In this document: positions 1-5,626 of the stretch, one piece after another
Position numbering within the stretch: the stretch's first letter is position 1
Layout: each line of letters starts with the position of its first letter
Assembly: GCA_950097605.1 (NCBI GenBank)
Contig: CATNEU010000027.1
Span: 1-9,996, forward strand
Length of the DNA: 9,996 bases
Direction of reading: 5' to 3'
DNA from: an uncultured Oscillospiraceae bacterium
Lineage (GTDB): Bacteria > Bacillota > Clostridia > Oscillospirales > Ruminococcaceae
Program-made: the position numbers and the translations under genes
The notes under the pieces: model-generated
Seen by the model: the letters and a program-made list of their open reading frames with translations, nothing else
Databases searched by the model: none
Told to the model about the DNA's origin: nothing

Positions 1-83
1 GCGTGTCGGTCGTGCTCAACTCGCTGCGCCTAACACGGTTTCGGGCGAAATTGCCCGGCGAAGAAACCGGAAGACGGAGCTGA
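1..83 (+). CDS. copA: 3' end of a P1B-type (probably copper) ATPase, partial
   Basis: Reading from base 3, the frame gives about 26 residues beginning VSVVLNSLRLTRFR and stopping at TGA 81-83. The SVSVVLNxLRL run is the typical end of the last membrane helix of CopA-like heavy-metal exporting ATPases, followed by a short basic tail, as here. Only the C-terminus lies in the window, so metal-binding motifs cannot be checked. The CopZ-like chaperone at 882-1079 supports a copper role, because CopZ hands Cu(I) to CopA in known systems. Zinc/cadmium ATPases have similar ends, so the metal is inferred. A short inverted repeat (GGAGC 76-80 / GCTCC 86-90) spans the stop but has no T-run, so it is not called a terminator. 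Confidence 0.72.
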   Translation, partial: VSVVLNSLRLTRFRAKLPGEETGRRS

Positions 84-99
84 CCGCTCCATCCCGCCT

Positions 100-128
100 T
101 TGCCAGACTTGCAGCGGTGTTGTATAAT
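100..128 (+). promoter_or_regulatory. Sigma-A type promoter for the nitroreductase gene
   Basis: A TTGCCA -35 (100-105) and a perfect TATAAT -10 (123-128) are separated by 17 bases. The predicted transcript would start near 135. This rules out the GTG at 117 as a start codon and shows that the nitroreductase can be expressed separately from the ATPase gene upstream. Confidence 0.75.
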
Positions 129-176
129 AAGCATAGCGAAACGAATCAAGCTGAAAAAGCTGGGATGGTGAATACT

Positions 177-767
177 ATGTACAATCCGATTGAGGACAGG
201 CGCAGCATCCGGAGCTTTTCGACCCGGGACGTCCCGGACGAGGTGGTTCGCGCGCTGATCGCGGCCGGAACCAAAGCGCCCTCTTCTAAAAACCGGCAGC
301 CCTGGCGGTTTGTCGTCGTTAAGGGAGCCGCAAAACAGCAGATGCTGGACGCATTTGCGGACGGCCTGCGGCGGGAGGAACGGCAGCCGCTGCTGCCGGG
401 CAGCAAGCAGCACCTGGCAGGCGCGCGGTATACCCACGCGATTATGAAACAGGCGCCTGTGACGGTGTTTGTTATGAATACGCTGGGCTGCGACCTCTAT
501 CAGAGCCGTTCGCCCGAGGAAAAGCTCTACGACCTTGCAAACGTGCAGTCGGTAGGCGCGGCAATCCAAAACATCCTGCTGGCCGCGGCCGAAGCGGGGC
601 TGGGCAGTCTCTGGATCTGCGATATTTTTTTCGCCTACGAGGAGCTGCGCGGCTGGCTGCAAACGGACGGAGAACTGGTCGCCGCCATTGCGCTGGGCTA
701 TCCGCTGGAGTCCCCAAATCCAAGGCCGCGCAAACCGCTCGACGACGTAATCGAATGGCGGGAATAG
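177..767 (+). CDS. Nitroreductase family protein (FMN-dependent oxidoreductase)
   Basis: 196 residues from ATG 177, a usual length for single-domain nitroreductases. These are FMN proteins that move two electrons from NAD(P)H to nitro, quinone or flavin-like acceptors in the cytoplasm. Visible family features are the N-terminal RRSIRSF (residues 8-14, phosphate contact), SSKNRQPW (36-43), the long middle helix with QSVGAAIQNILLAA, then GLGSLWI (141-147) and ALGYP (172-176). ATG 177 is preferred because GGTG lies 6 bases upstream. ATG 165 is also in frame but has no spaced ribosome site. The gene has its own promoter and sits between an ATPase end and a metal chaperone. That could point to metal or redox stress, but the link is inference. 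The true substrate cannot be read from the sequence. Confidence 0.9.
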   Translation: MYNPIEDRRSIRSFSTRDVPDEVVRALIAAGTKAPSSKNRQPWRFVVVKGAAKQQMLDAFADGLRREERQPLLPGSKQHLAGARYTHAIMKQAPVTVFVMNTLGCDLYQSRSPEEKLYDLANVQSVGAAIQNILLAAAEAGLGSLWICDIFFAYEELRGWLQTDGELVAAIALGYPLESPNPRPRKPLDDVIEWRE

Positions 768-780
768 ACGATGGTTTACT

Positions 781-809
781 TTCCATTGGCTGAAAAGCCA
801 GGGTATAAT
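781..809 (+). promoter_or_regulatory. Possible promoter for the chaperone-recombinase pair
   Basis: A perfect TATAAT at 804-809 lies about 70 bases before the chaperone ATG. The -35 at 17 bases spacing (TTCCAT, 781-786) is poor, so an activator may be needed. A small hairpin, TGGCT-GAAA-AGCCA (786-799), lies between the two elements. No recognised copper operator is seen. Confidence 0.4.
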
Positions 810-881
810 TTGCAGGGGCGCTTCGCAAACTAATACCGGCGCGGCTGGTTCCGCGCGATTTGAGCACAAGGAGGAATTGCA

Positions 882-1079
882 ATGGACCGCATTTCAATGA
901 AAGTCAAAGGCATCAGCTGCGGCGCCTGCGCCAAGCGCATCGAAAACGCGCTCAAAGGCAACTACGGCGTTTCGGACATCAGCATCGCGATGAACGAGGG
1001 CATGGTGACCGCCGTCGGAGAGGATTTGCAGGAGCAGAAGATCAAAAACGCCATCTGCGACCTGGGGTACGAGGTCTGA
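882..1079 (+). CDS. copZ: Heavy-metal-associated (HMA) domain protein, CopZ-like copper chaperone
   Basis: 65 residues, exactly one HMA domain. The metal-binding loop is GISCGACAKRIENAL, with the CxxC cysteines at residues 13 and 16. The usual Met of GMxCxxC is replaced by Ile. The predicted fold is beta-alpha-beta-beta-alpha-beta, ending in DLGYEV, the common HMA end. CopZ-type proteins carry Cu(I) in the cytoplasm to CopA or to a repressor. The start is well fixed by AGGAGG at 870-875, six bases before ATG 882. The stop codon TGA 1077-1079 overlaps the ATG of the recombinase gene, so the two are probably translationally coupled. The adjacent ATPase end supports copper handling. Free HMA proteins can also bind other soft metals, and the exact ion is not proven. 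Confidence 0.85.
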   Translation: MDRISMKVKGISCGACAKRIENALKGNYGVSDISIAMNEGMVTAVGEDLQEQKIKNAICDLGYEV

Positions 1080-2149
1080 TGGGTGGCTCCCACGCATACG
1101 ATGAAGCGCCCCCCTATCTCAAGAGCTTTCTGCAATATCTGCTGACCATCAAGGGCCGTTCCCAGCGGACGGTGGACGGCTATTATATCGACCTGCGGCT
1201 GTTTTTGCGCTATCTCGTGATGACCAAGACGCCGCCCGCCCAGGAAACCCCGTTTGACGAGCTTCCCATCCACGACCTGGATATCCAGGTCGTGGAACGG
1301 GTGACGCTCGCCGATTTGTACGACTTTTTGCACTTTGTCCTCTCCGAGCGCGACAATGGTGCAAACACCCGCGCGCGCAAGGTATCCTGTCTGCGCACGT
1401 TTTATAAATACCTACATAACAACGCCGGGCTGATCGGAACCAACCCGACCGACAAGCTGGAAATTCCCACCCAGAAAAAAACCGTGCCCAAGCACCTGAC
1501 CCTGGACGAGAGCATGGAGCTTTTGCGCAGCGTGGACGGGCCGGACGCCAAACGCGACTACTGCATTCTCACGCTGTTTCTCAACTGCGGCATGCGCCTC
1601 TCCGAGCTCGTGGGCATCAACCTGAGCGACGTGCAGGAAAACACCATCCGCATCACCGGCAAGGGCAACAAGGAGCGCATTGTATACCTAAACCAGGCCT
1701 GCGTGGACGCCATGGCGGACTATTTGCAGGCGCGCAACGCGCGCCTCTCGTCGATCAAGGACAAGGACGCGTTTTTCGTCTCCCGTCTCGGGCGGCGGAT
1801 CAGCCGCCGGCGCGTGCAGGAAATTGTGGAAAACAACCTGCGCGCGGCTGGTTTGTCCGACAAGGGGTATTCCACCCATAAGCTGCGGCACACAGCCGCC
1901 ACGCTGCTCTATCAGCACGGCGGCGTGGACATCCGCATCCTCAAAGAGATGCTCGGGCATGAAAACCTCGCCACCACCGAGATTTACACCCACGTCTCCA
2001 ACAGCCAGCTCCAAAACGCCTCCAGCCGTTCGCCTTTGGCCTCGTTCTCCGCGCCCGGCCACGCGCATCAAGCGCGGCAGGACGCACCGGAGAACGAGGA
2101 CGCGGCGCCTCCTCCCCCTTCCCCGGAGGACAAAGAGACCGGCGCATAA
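1079..2149 (+). CDS. XerC/XerD-type tyrosine recombinase
   Basis: 356 residues from ATG 1079. Residues 10-112 form the SAM-like core-binding domain (YLKSFLQYLLTIKGRSQRTV, then TRARKVSCLRTFYKYL). Residues 138-312 form the catalytic domain. All catalytic positions are visible: Arg173 (CGMRLSEL), Lys195 (GKGNKER), His267 and Arg270 (HKLRH), His293 (LGHENL) and the nucleophile Tyr303 (EIYTHVS). The spacing matches XerD closely. Such enzymes cut and rejoin DNA through a 3'-phosphotyrosine. The whole protein resembles the chromosomal Xer-like recombinases common in Clostridia. A tail of about 40 residues after the core, with PPPPSP near the end, is longer than in XerC/D. The frame is open back to 860, but AGGAGG at 870 and the chaperone gene show that this stretch is not part of the recombinase. 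The strong terminator at 2155-2200 ends the unit. No attachment or dif-like site was found nearby. Confidence 0.9.
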   Translation: MGGSHAYDEAPPYLKSFLQYLLTIKGRSQRTVDGYYIDLRLFLRYLVMTKTPPAQETPFDELPIHDLDIQVVERVTLADLYDFLHFVLSERDNGANTRARKVSCLRTFYKYLHNNAGLIGTNPTDKLEIPTQKKTVPKHLTLDESMELLRSVDGPDAKRDYCILTLFLNCGMRLSELVGINLSDVQENTIRITGKGNKERIVYLNQACVDAMADYLQARNARLSSIKDKDAFFVSRLGRRISRRRVQEIVENNLRAAGLSDKGYSTHKLRHTAATLLYQHGGVDIRILKEMLGHENLATTEIYTHVSNSQLQNASSRSPLASFSAPGHAHQARQDAPENEDAAPPPPSPEDKETGA

Positions 2150-2154
2150 TCAAC

Positions 2155-2200
2155 AAAAAGCCTCTGCCGCAGACAATCTGCGCCAGAGGCTTTCTTTTTT
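2155..2200. terminator. Strong bidirectional intrinsic terminator
   Basis: The outer stem pairs 2157-2166 with 2184-2193 (10 bp, AAAGCCTCTG/CAGAGGCTTT). After one mismatch, an inner stem pairs 2168-2173 with 2177-2182, closed by a CAA loop. On the plus strand the stem runs into TTTCTTTTTT (2191-2200). On the minus strand it runs into five T's (complement of 2155-2159). It sits between the converging recombinase and lipid-kinase genes and can end both. Confidence 0.93.
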
Positions 2201-2211
2201 CAATGCACCTG

Positions 2212-3096
2212 TCAGGACAAAATTGTGACGGCGCGCGGCAAACAGCGTACCGCCACCCGTCCATATTCCCCCGCAAATTCCCCGTCCACCGTCCAGGGAA
2301 TTTTTTCCTTGGACACAAGTTCTAGTTGCCGCACCTGAAATTTGCAAATCAGCGGGCTATCCAAGTCCTGCCGGAGCAGCGCGTTGACAATCTCCTGCCG
2401 GTCGGCCATGGTTTCGGGCTTTCGGATAAAAACCGCCTCCAGCAATCCGTCGTCCATGCGGATCTCGCTGCCGCTGGGCAGCTTGAAGCCGCCGACCGTT
2501 TTGGAGTTGGACACCATGCCATAAATAAACGAATCCTCCACCACCTGATCCCCATTGATCATTTTCATCGGGTATGCCTTGAGGTGCGGCAGCCGCTTGA
2601 TTCCTTCCACAATATAGGCCAGGCGGCCCAGCAGCGCTTTCATCGGTTGCGGCGTTTGATAGGACACGTCGGTGAACGCGCCAAAGGCCGCCACATAGGC
2701 AAAGCACCGCTCCCCGAGCTTGCCGACGTCGCATAGCTCCGGTGTTCCGGCGGCAGCGGTTTTGGCCGCTTCGAGCGGCGCCGTTGGAATCAGGTGGCTC
2801 GCGGCAAAGTCGTTGACGGTGCCCGCCGGGATATATCCCAGCGGGACCTGTAACCCGGTTTCGAGCAGCCCGCAAACGGTCTCGTTGAACGTCCCGTCTC
2901 CGCCGCAGCACACGATTTTATCCACCGGCCCCTGCATTTGTTTCAGGATCTCGGGAATCTCTCCGGCCTGCTGGGTTGTGCGAACCACCACCTCATACCC
3001 GCTTCTCACAAATTCGTCCACCACTTCCAAAAAACGCTGGCGGATCACGCCCTTCCCCGCTTTGGGGTTCACAATCAGATATAGCTTTTCTTTGAT
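2212..3096 (-). CDS. YegS/DgkB-type diacylglycerol (lipid) kinase with probable ATC start
   Basis: About 294 residues. The protein belongs to the diacylglycerol/sphingosine kinase-like family, which phosphorylates lipids such as diacylglycerol at the inner membrane face using ATP. Visible motifs are LYLIVNPKAGKG at the N-terminus, the nucleotide-binding GGDGTFNE (about residues 65-72), PAGTVNDFA (about 90-98) and the late VDGEF. Family members begin with a short tail and a beta strand just before NP. Here that strand is encoded, but the frame contains no ATG/GTG/TTG between the TGA upstream and GTG 3072. An ATC at 3096-3094 lies where the family Met should be, 5 bases after AGGTGAG (3108-3102). 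GTG 3072 would remove the first strand and has no ribosome site. The choice between an ATC start, a start-codon mutation and a sequence error is open. It lies 55 bases after the 198-residue gene and is probably co-transcribed with it. Confidence 0.85.
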   Translation of the reverse strand: MKEKLYLIVNPKAGKGVIRQRFLEVVDEFVRSGYEVVVRTTQQAGEIPEILKQMQGPVDKIVCCGGDGTFNETVCGLLETGLQVPLGYIPAGTVNDFAASHLIPTAPLEAAKTAAAGTPELCDVGKLGERCFAYVAAFGAFTDVSYQTPQPMKALLGRLAYIVEGIKRLPHLKAYPMKMINGDQVVEDSFIYGMVSNSKTVGGFKLPSGSEIRMDDGLLEAVFIRKPETMADRQEIVNALLRQDLDSPLICKFQVRQLELVSKEKIPWTVDGEFAGEYGRVAVRCLPRAVTILS

Positions 3097-3151
3097 TTCT
3101 CCTCACCTGCCGTTTGCTGAAGTTTGGCCTGCAAATGATGCCGCGGCGTCC

Positions 3152-3748
3152 CTATTCCTCCACAATTTTTGCGGCGTAAAGGCCGCGTTCCGTCAATTGC
3201 TCACAGATTTCATACACGGACATCCCATCCATTTCAATCCGCATGCAGCTTCCGGGAGTGTCCCGCGTAAACGTGTCCCAGGCCGTGAGCAGCCGCTCTG
3301 TTTCCCGCAAACCATATTGCTGCAGCAGCCCGGTAAAACGCGCCGGATCTTGATCATAAATAGCAATGAGCTTATATTTTTGCACAAAAAAATCCGCTTG
3401 GGTCACATGCGATCCCACGGAAAACTGCGAAAGCCCGTCCTCCAGCAAAAGCGCGCCGTATTGCTCCAAAAGCGCCAGCATCTGCTCTCTGGACTGGCCG
3501 TCCAGATAATACACCCGTTCATGAAACGGATCGGACGGCAACTTGCGCAGCGGTTTCTCCTCCTGCTCGCTCAAAGGAAGGTGCAGGGCAAGAAAAAACG
3601 GCTCGGGTTCTTGTTGGATAAAATCTCGCAGCATCGGCGCGACCTTTTCAATGCTGAGATGAAAACGCACACAATTGCTGAAAAGCTGATATTCCTCCCG
3701 GATTTTTTCTGGAAACGGTATTTTTACGCCTTTTGCAACTTGAAACAC
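3152..3748 (-). CDS. Unrecognised 198-residue soluble protein
   Basis: I do not recognise this family. It starts at GTG 3748, supported by AGGAGG (3761-3756) seven bases upstream and a promoter at 3788-3816. No signal peptide or membrane segment is visible. The protein is mixed alpha/beta in look, with leucine-rich helices (REQMLALLEQYGALLLEDG; FTGLLQQYGLRETERLLTAW). A repeated idea, LLxQYGxxxxE, occurs about residues 92-102 and 140-150 and may reflect two similar helical hairpins. There are only two cysteines and no obvious catalytic motif. It precedes the lipid-kinase gene on the same strand with a 55-base gap and no terminator between, so the two probably form one transcript. Codon use looks like that of its neighbours. 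It is real by ribosome site, promoter and uninterrupted frame, but its function is unknown. Confidence 0.75.
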   Translation of the reverse strand: MFQVAKGVKIPFPEKIREEYQLFSNCVRFHLSIEKVAPMLRDFIQQEPEPFFLALHLPLSEQEEKPLRKLPSDPFHERVYYLDGQSREQMLALLEQYGALLLEDGLSQFSVGSHVTQADFFVQKYKLIAIYDQDPARFTGLLQQYGLRETERLLTAWDTFTRDTPGSCMRIEMDGMSVYEICEQLTERGLYAAKIVEE

Positions 3749-3787
3749 AAAAACGCCTCCTGCCTGTAATCAAACCGTTATGCGCTT

Positions 3788-3816
3788 ATTATACTGCAAT
3801 ACCCTATCAAAAACAA
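3788..3816 (-). promoter_or_regulatory. Promoter for the unknown gene and lipid kinase
   Basis: Read on the minus strand, TTGTTT (3816-3811) and a perfect TATAAT (3793-3788) are 17 bases apart. The predicted start is near 3780, giving a leader of about 30 bases before GTG 3748. Confidence 0.65.
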
Positions 3817-3830
3817 TTCCATCTGTATAC

Positions 3831-3868
3831 GCGCAAAGGGCGGCAGAAAATTCTGCCGCCCTTTGCGC
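3831..3868 (-). terminator. Long GC-rich hairpin, possible 3' end of the candidate RNA
   Basis: Bases 3831-3848 and 3851-3868 are perfectly complementary (18 bp: GCGCAAAGGGCGGCAGAA and its reverse complement) with two bases between. Neither side has an adjacent T-run. The nearest on the minus strand is five T's (complement of 3809-3813) about 17 bases downstream. It lies just before the promoter of the unknown gene, where a terminator for the upstream RNA would be expected, but without a U-tract this is only likely, not shown. It may instead be a 3' stabilising stem. Confidence 0.5.
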
Positions 3869-4066
3869 TACCATATCAATACGCTTTAAAGAAGGTTGTG
3901 ACAACGACCTGTTTCACAGGCACAGGCAGCCCTGTGTGGATGATTTCCCAGCAGGCGGCGCGCGGCGCCTGGAACCGCGCTCTCCGGCCGGCTGAAATGG
4001 GGACATCCAATCTGGTGAGGCCAGCTTATGCAAACCCGTTCTCAAAATTAGCATCAGCTAACCTCA
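3869..4066 (-). ncRNA. Candidate structured non-coding RNA
   Basis: No convincing gene covers 3749-4327, but a near-consensus minus-strand promoter (4072-4100) points into this stretch. Its predicted transcript folds into a run of nested helices: 4062-4068 with 4014-4020 (7 bp) enclosing a hairpin 4057-4061/4048-4052; 4004-4009 with 3937-3942, continued by 3994-3998 with 3943-3947 after a five-base bulge (11 bp in all); inside it 3966-3971/3952-3957; then hairpins 3931-3936/3921-3926, 3916-3920/3908-3912 and 3902-3905/3895-3898. With the terminal hairpin the RNA would be about 235 bases. I do not recognise a known class. It could be a stand-alone regulatory RNA or a very long leader for the unknown gene. 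Orientation rests on the promoter, since most helices also form on the other strand. Confidence 0.5.
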
Positions 4067-4071
4067 CCTAT

Positions 4072-4100
4072 AGTGTACCATCCGGCAAGGATTCTGTCAA
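4072..4100 (-). promoter_or_regulatory. Near-consensus promoter driving the candidate RNA
   Basis: On the minus strand, a perfect TTGACA (4100-4095) is followed by 17 bases and TACACT (4077-4072, four of six). The expected start is about 4064-4067, at the first bases of the 7-bp GGTGAGG helix. The promoter faces away from the gene at 4328 and has no gene start within 300 bases downstream. Confidence 0.72.
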
Positions 4101-4327
4101 TCCCCTTTTTGAACTTTTTAGCCGCACGCATGTCTGGTCATATTGCACCGCAAAACACATGTGCACTTATAGGGGGCTCTCCATGATTGCCCGGCTCATT
4201 GCAACCGCTTTTTAGGGCATACTAGTGCCAGCCCGCATGTGAAACAAAAACTACCGCCGGCAAGGCAAAACACGGCGGATGCCGGGTCATCATACCAATA
4301 CATGCCATGTCAGGAGAAGGATAACCA

Positions 4328-4705
4328 ATGAAAATAGATGTTTTTACAGAGTACCTGGAACGGATTGACGCCCCTGAGAGTCGCGCAAAGACGAAAGACG
4401 TTTTGCAGTGGGTGGCGGATACATTTCCGGCGCTTACACCGCGCATCGCATGGAATCAGCCGATGTTTACCGACCACGGCACGTATATCATCGGATTCAG
4501 CGTATCCAAAAAGCATTTGGCTGTTTCCCCCGAAAGAGAGGGCATTCTCCGTTTTGCCGCTGCAATTGAAAAATCCGGTTACGAACACAGCAAAATGCTC
4601 TTTCGCATCCGCTGGGAAAGCGAAGTGGATTACGCGCTGTTGGAAAAGATCATCGCGTTCACAATCGAGGACAAGGCCAATTGTACGACCTTCTGGCGCA
4701 AATAG
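4328..4705 (+). CDS. YdhG/DUF1801 family protein (frataxin-like fold)
   Basis: 125 residues, usual for this family. It starts at ATG 4328 with AGGAGAAGG (4312-4320) seven bases upstream. Typical features are an N-terminal helix pair (YLERIDAPESRAKTKDVLQW), AWNQPMFTDHGTYIIGFSVSKKHLAVSPE through the central sheet, and a C-terminal helix ending in a short Phe-Trp tail. The family includes B. subtilis YdhG (Fra), reported as a frataxin-like iron chaperone, but many members have no known role, so an iron function is only a possibility. It is a single-gene unit. The leader contains a GC-rich inverted repeat (CCGGCA 4257-4262 / TGCCGG 4280-4285). I found no good promoter between 4101 and 4327, and nothing else supportable in that 227-base spacer. 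Confidence 0.85.
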   Translation: MKIDVFTEYLERIDAPESRAKTKDVLQWVADTFPALTPRIAWNQPMFTDHGTYIIGFSVSKKHLAVSPEREGILRFAAAIEKSGYEHSKMLFRIRWESEVDYALLEKIIAFTIEDKANCTTFWRK

Positions 4706-4797
4706 TAGTTTCTCCGTTCGGATAGGCTGCGGACCGATAAAAACGCTCGGCAGGTTCATGGCCGGGTGATTGGCGGCATCTATCTGCATACGGGCTG

Positions 4798-4834
4798 AAA
4801 AAGGCCCGCGCCTACTACGAAAAGGCGCGGGCCT
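4798..4834 (-). terminator. Intrinsic terminator of the redox operon
   Basis: A 12-bp GC-rich stem (4834-4823 with 4813-4802, AGGCGCGGGCCT and its complement) with a nine-base loop is followed on the minus strand by five T's (complement of 4802-4798). It lies 16 bases after the ferredoxin-nitroreductase stop. On the plus strand there is no T-run, so it mainly serves the minus-strand operon. Confidence 0.88.
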
Positions 4835-4849
4835 AAAACGCAGCCGCTG

Positions 4850-5626
4850 TCAAAACCTCCGGACAACGGCCGCTTCCTTTTGCACAGTCCGATGATACTG
4901 CACGCCGGAATAGCCCAGTACCAGCGTTGTGACGGCCTGCTCTCCGCGCTTTAAGCCGAGCATGCCGCGCAAAGCCCGAGACCGATTCACAGCCATCGAG
5001 AAAAAACCGCTGTATAAAACGCCCAATCCGAACGCTTCCGCCAGCAGCGCCATGTTGGCGGCGGCAAGCGCGCCGTTGATCTGATTCCGGGAAACGACAA
5101 CGATTGCGGCCGGGGCTTTTTTAAAGAAAAAGTGATCGTCGATTTCCGTCCGCCTCGCCACTGGATTGACCAGCTTCATCAAGGGAAGCAACCGCCGAAA
5201 CAGCCGCACCGCCGGCTTTTCAAAGCGCTCGATGCCATCTTCCAGTATGATAAAGGACACGTCCTGCGCATTCCCTCCGGTTGGGGTCAGGCGCCCGGCT
5301 TCCACGACCTGCGCCAAGATTTCCGGGGCAATTTGCCGCTTGGTAAATTGCCGGATGCTCCTTCTCGTTTTGAGTGCCGCAAGCAGCTCCCGCGGCTCCA
5401 AAACGGCCGGTTTGTCAATTTCCTCCGGCGGCTCGTCAAAGCCGGTCATCGAAACGGCGGCTTTGGGGCAAACCGCCACGCAATGTCCGCACAGAATACA
5501 ATCCTGCGCGACGACTCTCGCCTTTCGGTTTTCCACCAGAATATTGCCGGCCGGGCAGTCTTTCCGGCACAGTCCGCAGCCGATGCACCGTTCGGCGTCT
5601 ATTTGAATCCTGTGTTCTTTTTTCAT
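4850..5626 (-). CDS. Ferredoxin-nitroreductase fusion protein
   Basis: 258 residues. Residues 10-60 form a bacterial dicluster ferredoxin: CIGCGLCRKDCP (Cys14, 17, 20, 24) and CILCGHCVAVCP (Cys43, 46, 49, 53), each motif able to hold a [4Fe-4S] cluster. Residues 85-245 form a nitroreductase domain with RRSIRQF (88-94), TPTGGNAQD (114-122), a middle helix (ALAAANMALLAEAFGLG) and LVLGYS. The known design is electron entry through the clusters to the FMN and then to an unknown acceptor (nitro, quinone or flavin compounds). The frame is open upstream to 5770, but ATG 5626 is the start: it overlaps the stop of the EFR1 gene (ATGA) and lies after AGGGG. The clusters make an oxygen-sensitive, anaerobic role likely. 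It shares only the nitroreductase domain with the gene at 177-767. Expression is set by the TetR-type operator upstream of the pair. Confidence 0.92.
   Translation of the reverse strand: MKKEHRIQIDAERCIGCGLCRKDCPAGNILVENRKARVVAQDCILCGHCVAVCPKAAVSMTGFDEPPEEIDKPAVLEPRELLAALKTRRSIRQFTKRQIAPEILAQVVEAGRLTPTGGNAQDVSFIILEDGIERFEKPAVRLFRRLLPLMKLVNPVARRTEIDDHFFFKKAPAAIVVVSRNQINGALAAANMALLAEAFGLGVLYSGFFSMAVNRSRALRGMLGLKRGEQAVTTLVLGYSGVQYHRTVQKEAAVVRRF

Noticed and set aside
117..176. Upstream GTG/ATG starts for the nitroreductase
   Set aside because: GTG 117 lies upstream of the predicted transcript start, overlapping the promoter. ATG 165 has no properly spaced ribosome site, and family homology starts at the later Met.
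860..1078. N-terminal extension of the recombinase frame
   Set aside because: It overlaps the well-supported chaperone gene in another frame and gives a low-complexity Arg-rich translation.
1079..2149. Integrase of a mobile element
   Set aside because: No phage or conjugation genes, no att repeats and no tRNA target nearby. The sequence resembles chromosomal Clostridia Xer proteins.
3876..4025. Minus-strand frame of 49 codons inside the candidate RNA, ending VKQVVVTTFFKAY
   Set aside because: It looks protein-like, but it has no ATG, its only early start (TTG 4010) has no ribosome site, and the same bases form strong helices. It could be dual-coding, but the evidence is too weak to call a gene.
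3733..4215. Plus-strand frames covering the 3749-4215 intergenic stretch
   Set aside because: No ribosome site or promoter, cysteine/arginine-rich random-looking translation, and they run across a promoter and an 18-bp hairpin of the other strand.
4254..4285. Riboswitch or attenuator in the leader of the DUF1801 gene
   Set aside because: Only a short inverted repeat with competing pairings, no T-run and no recognised aptamer motif.
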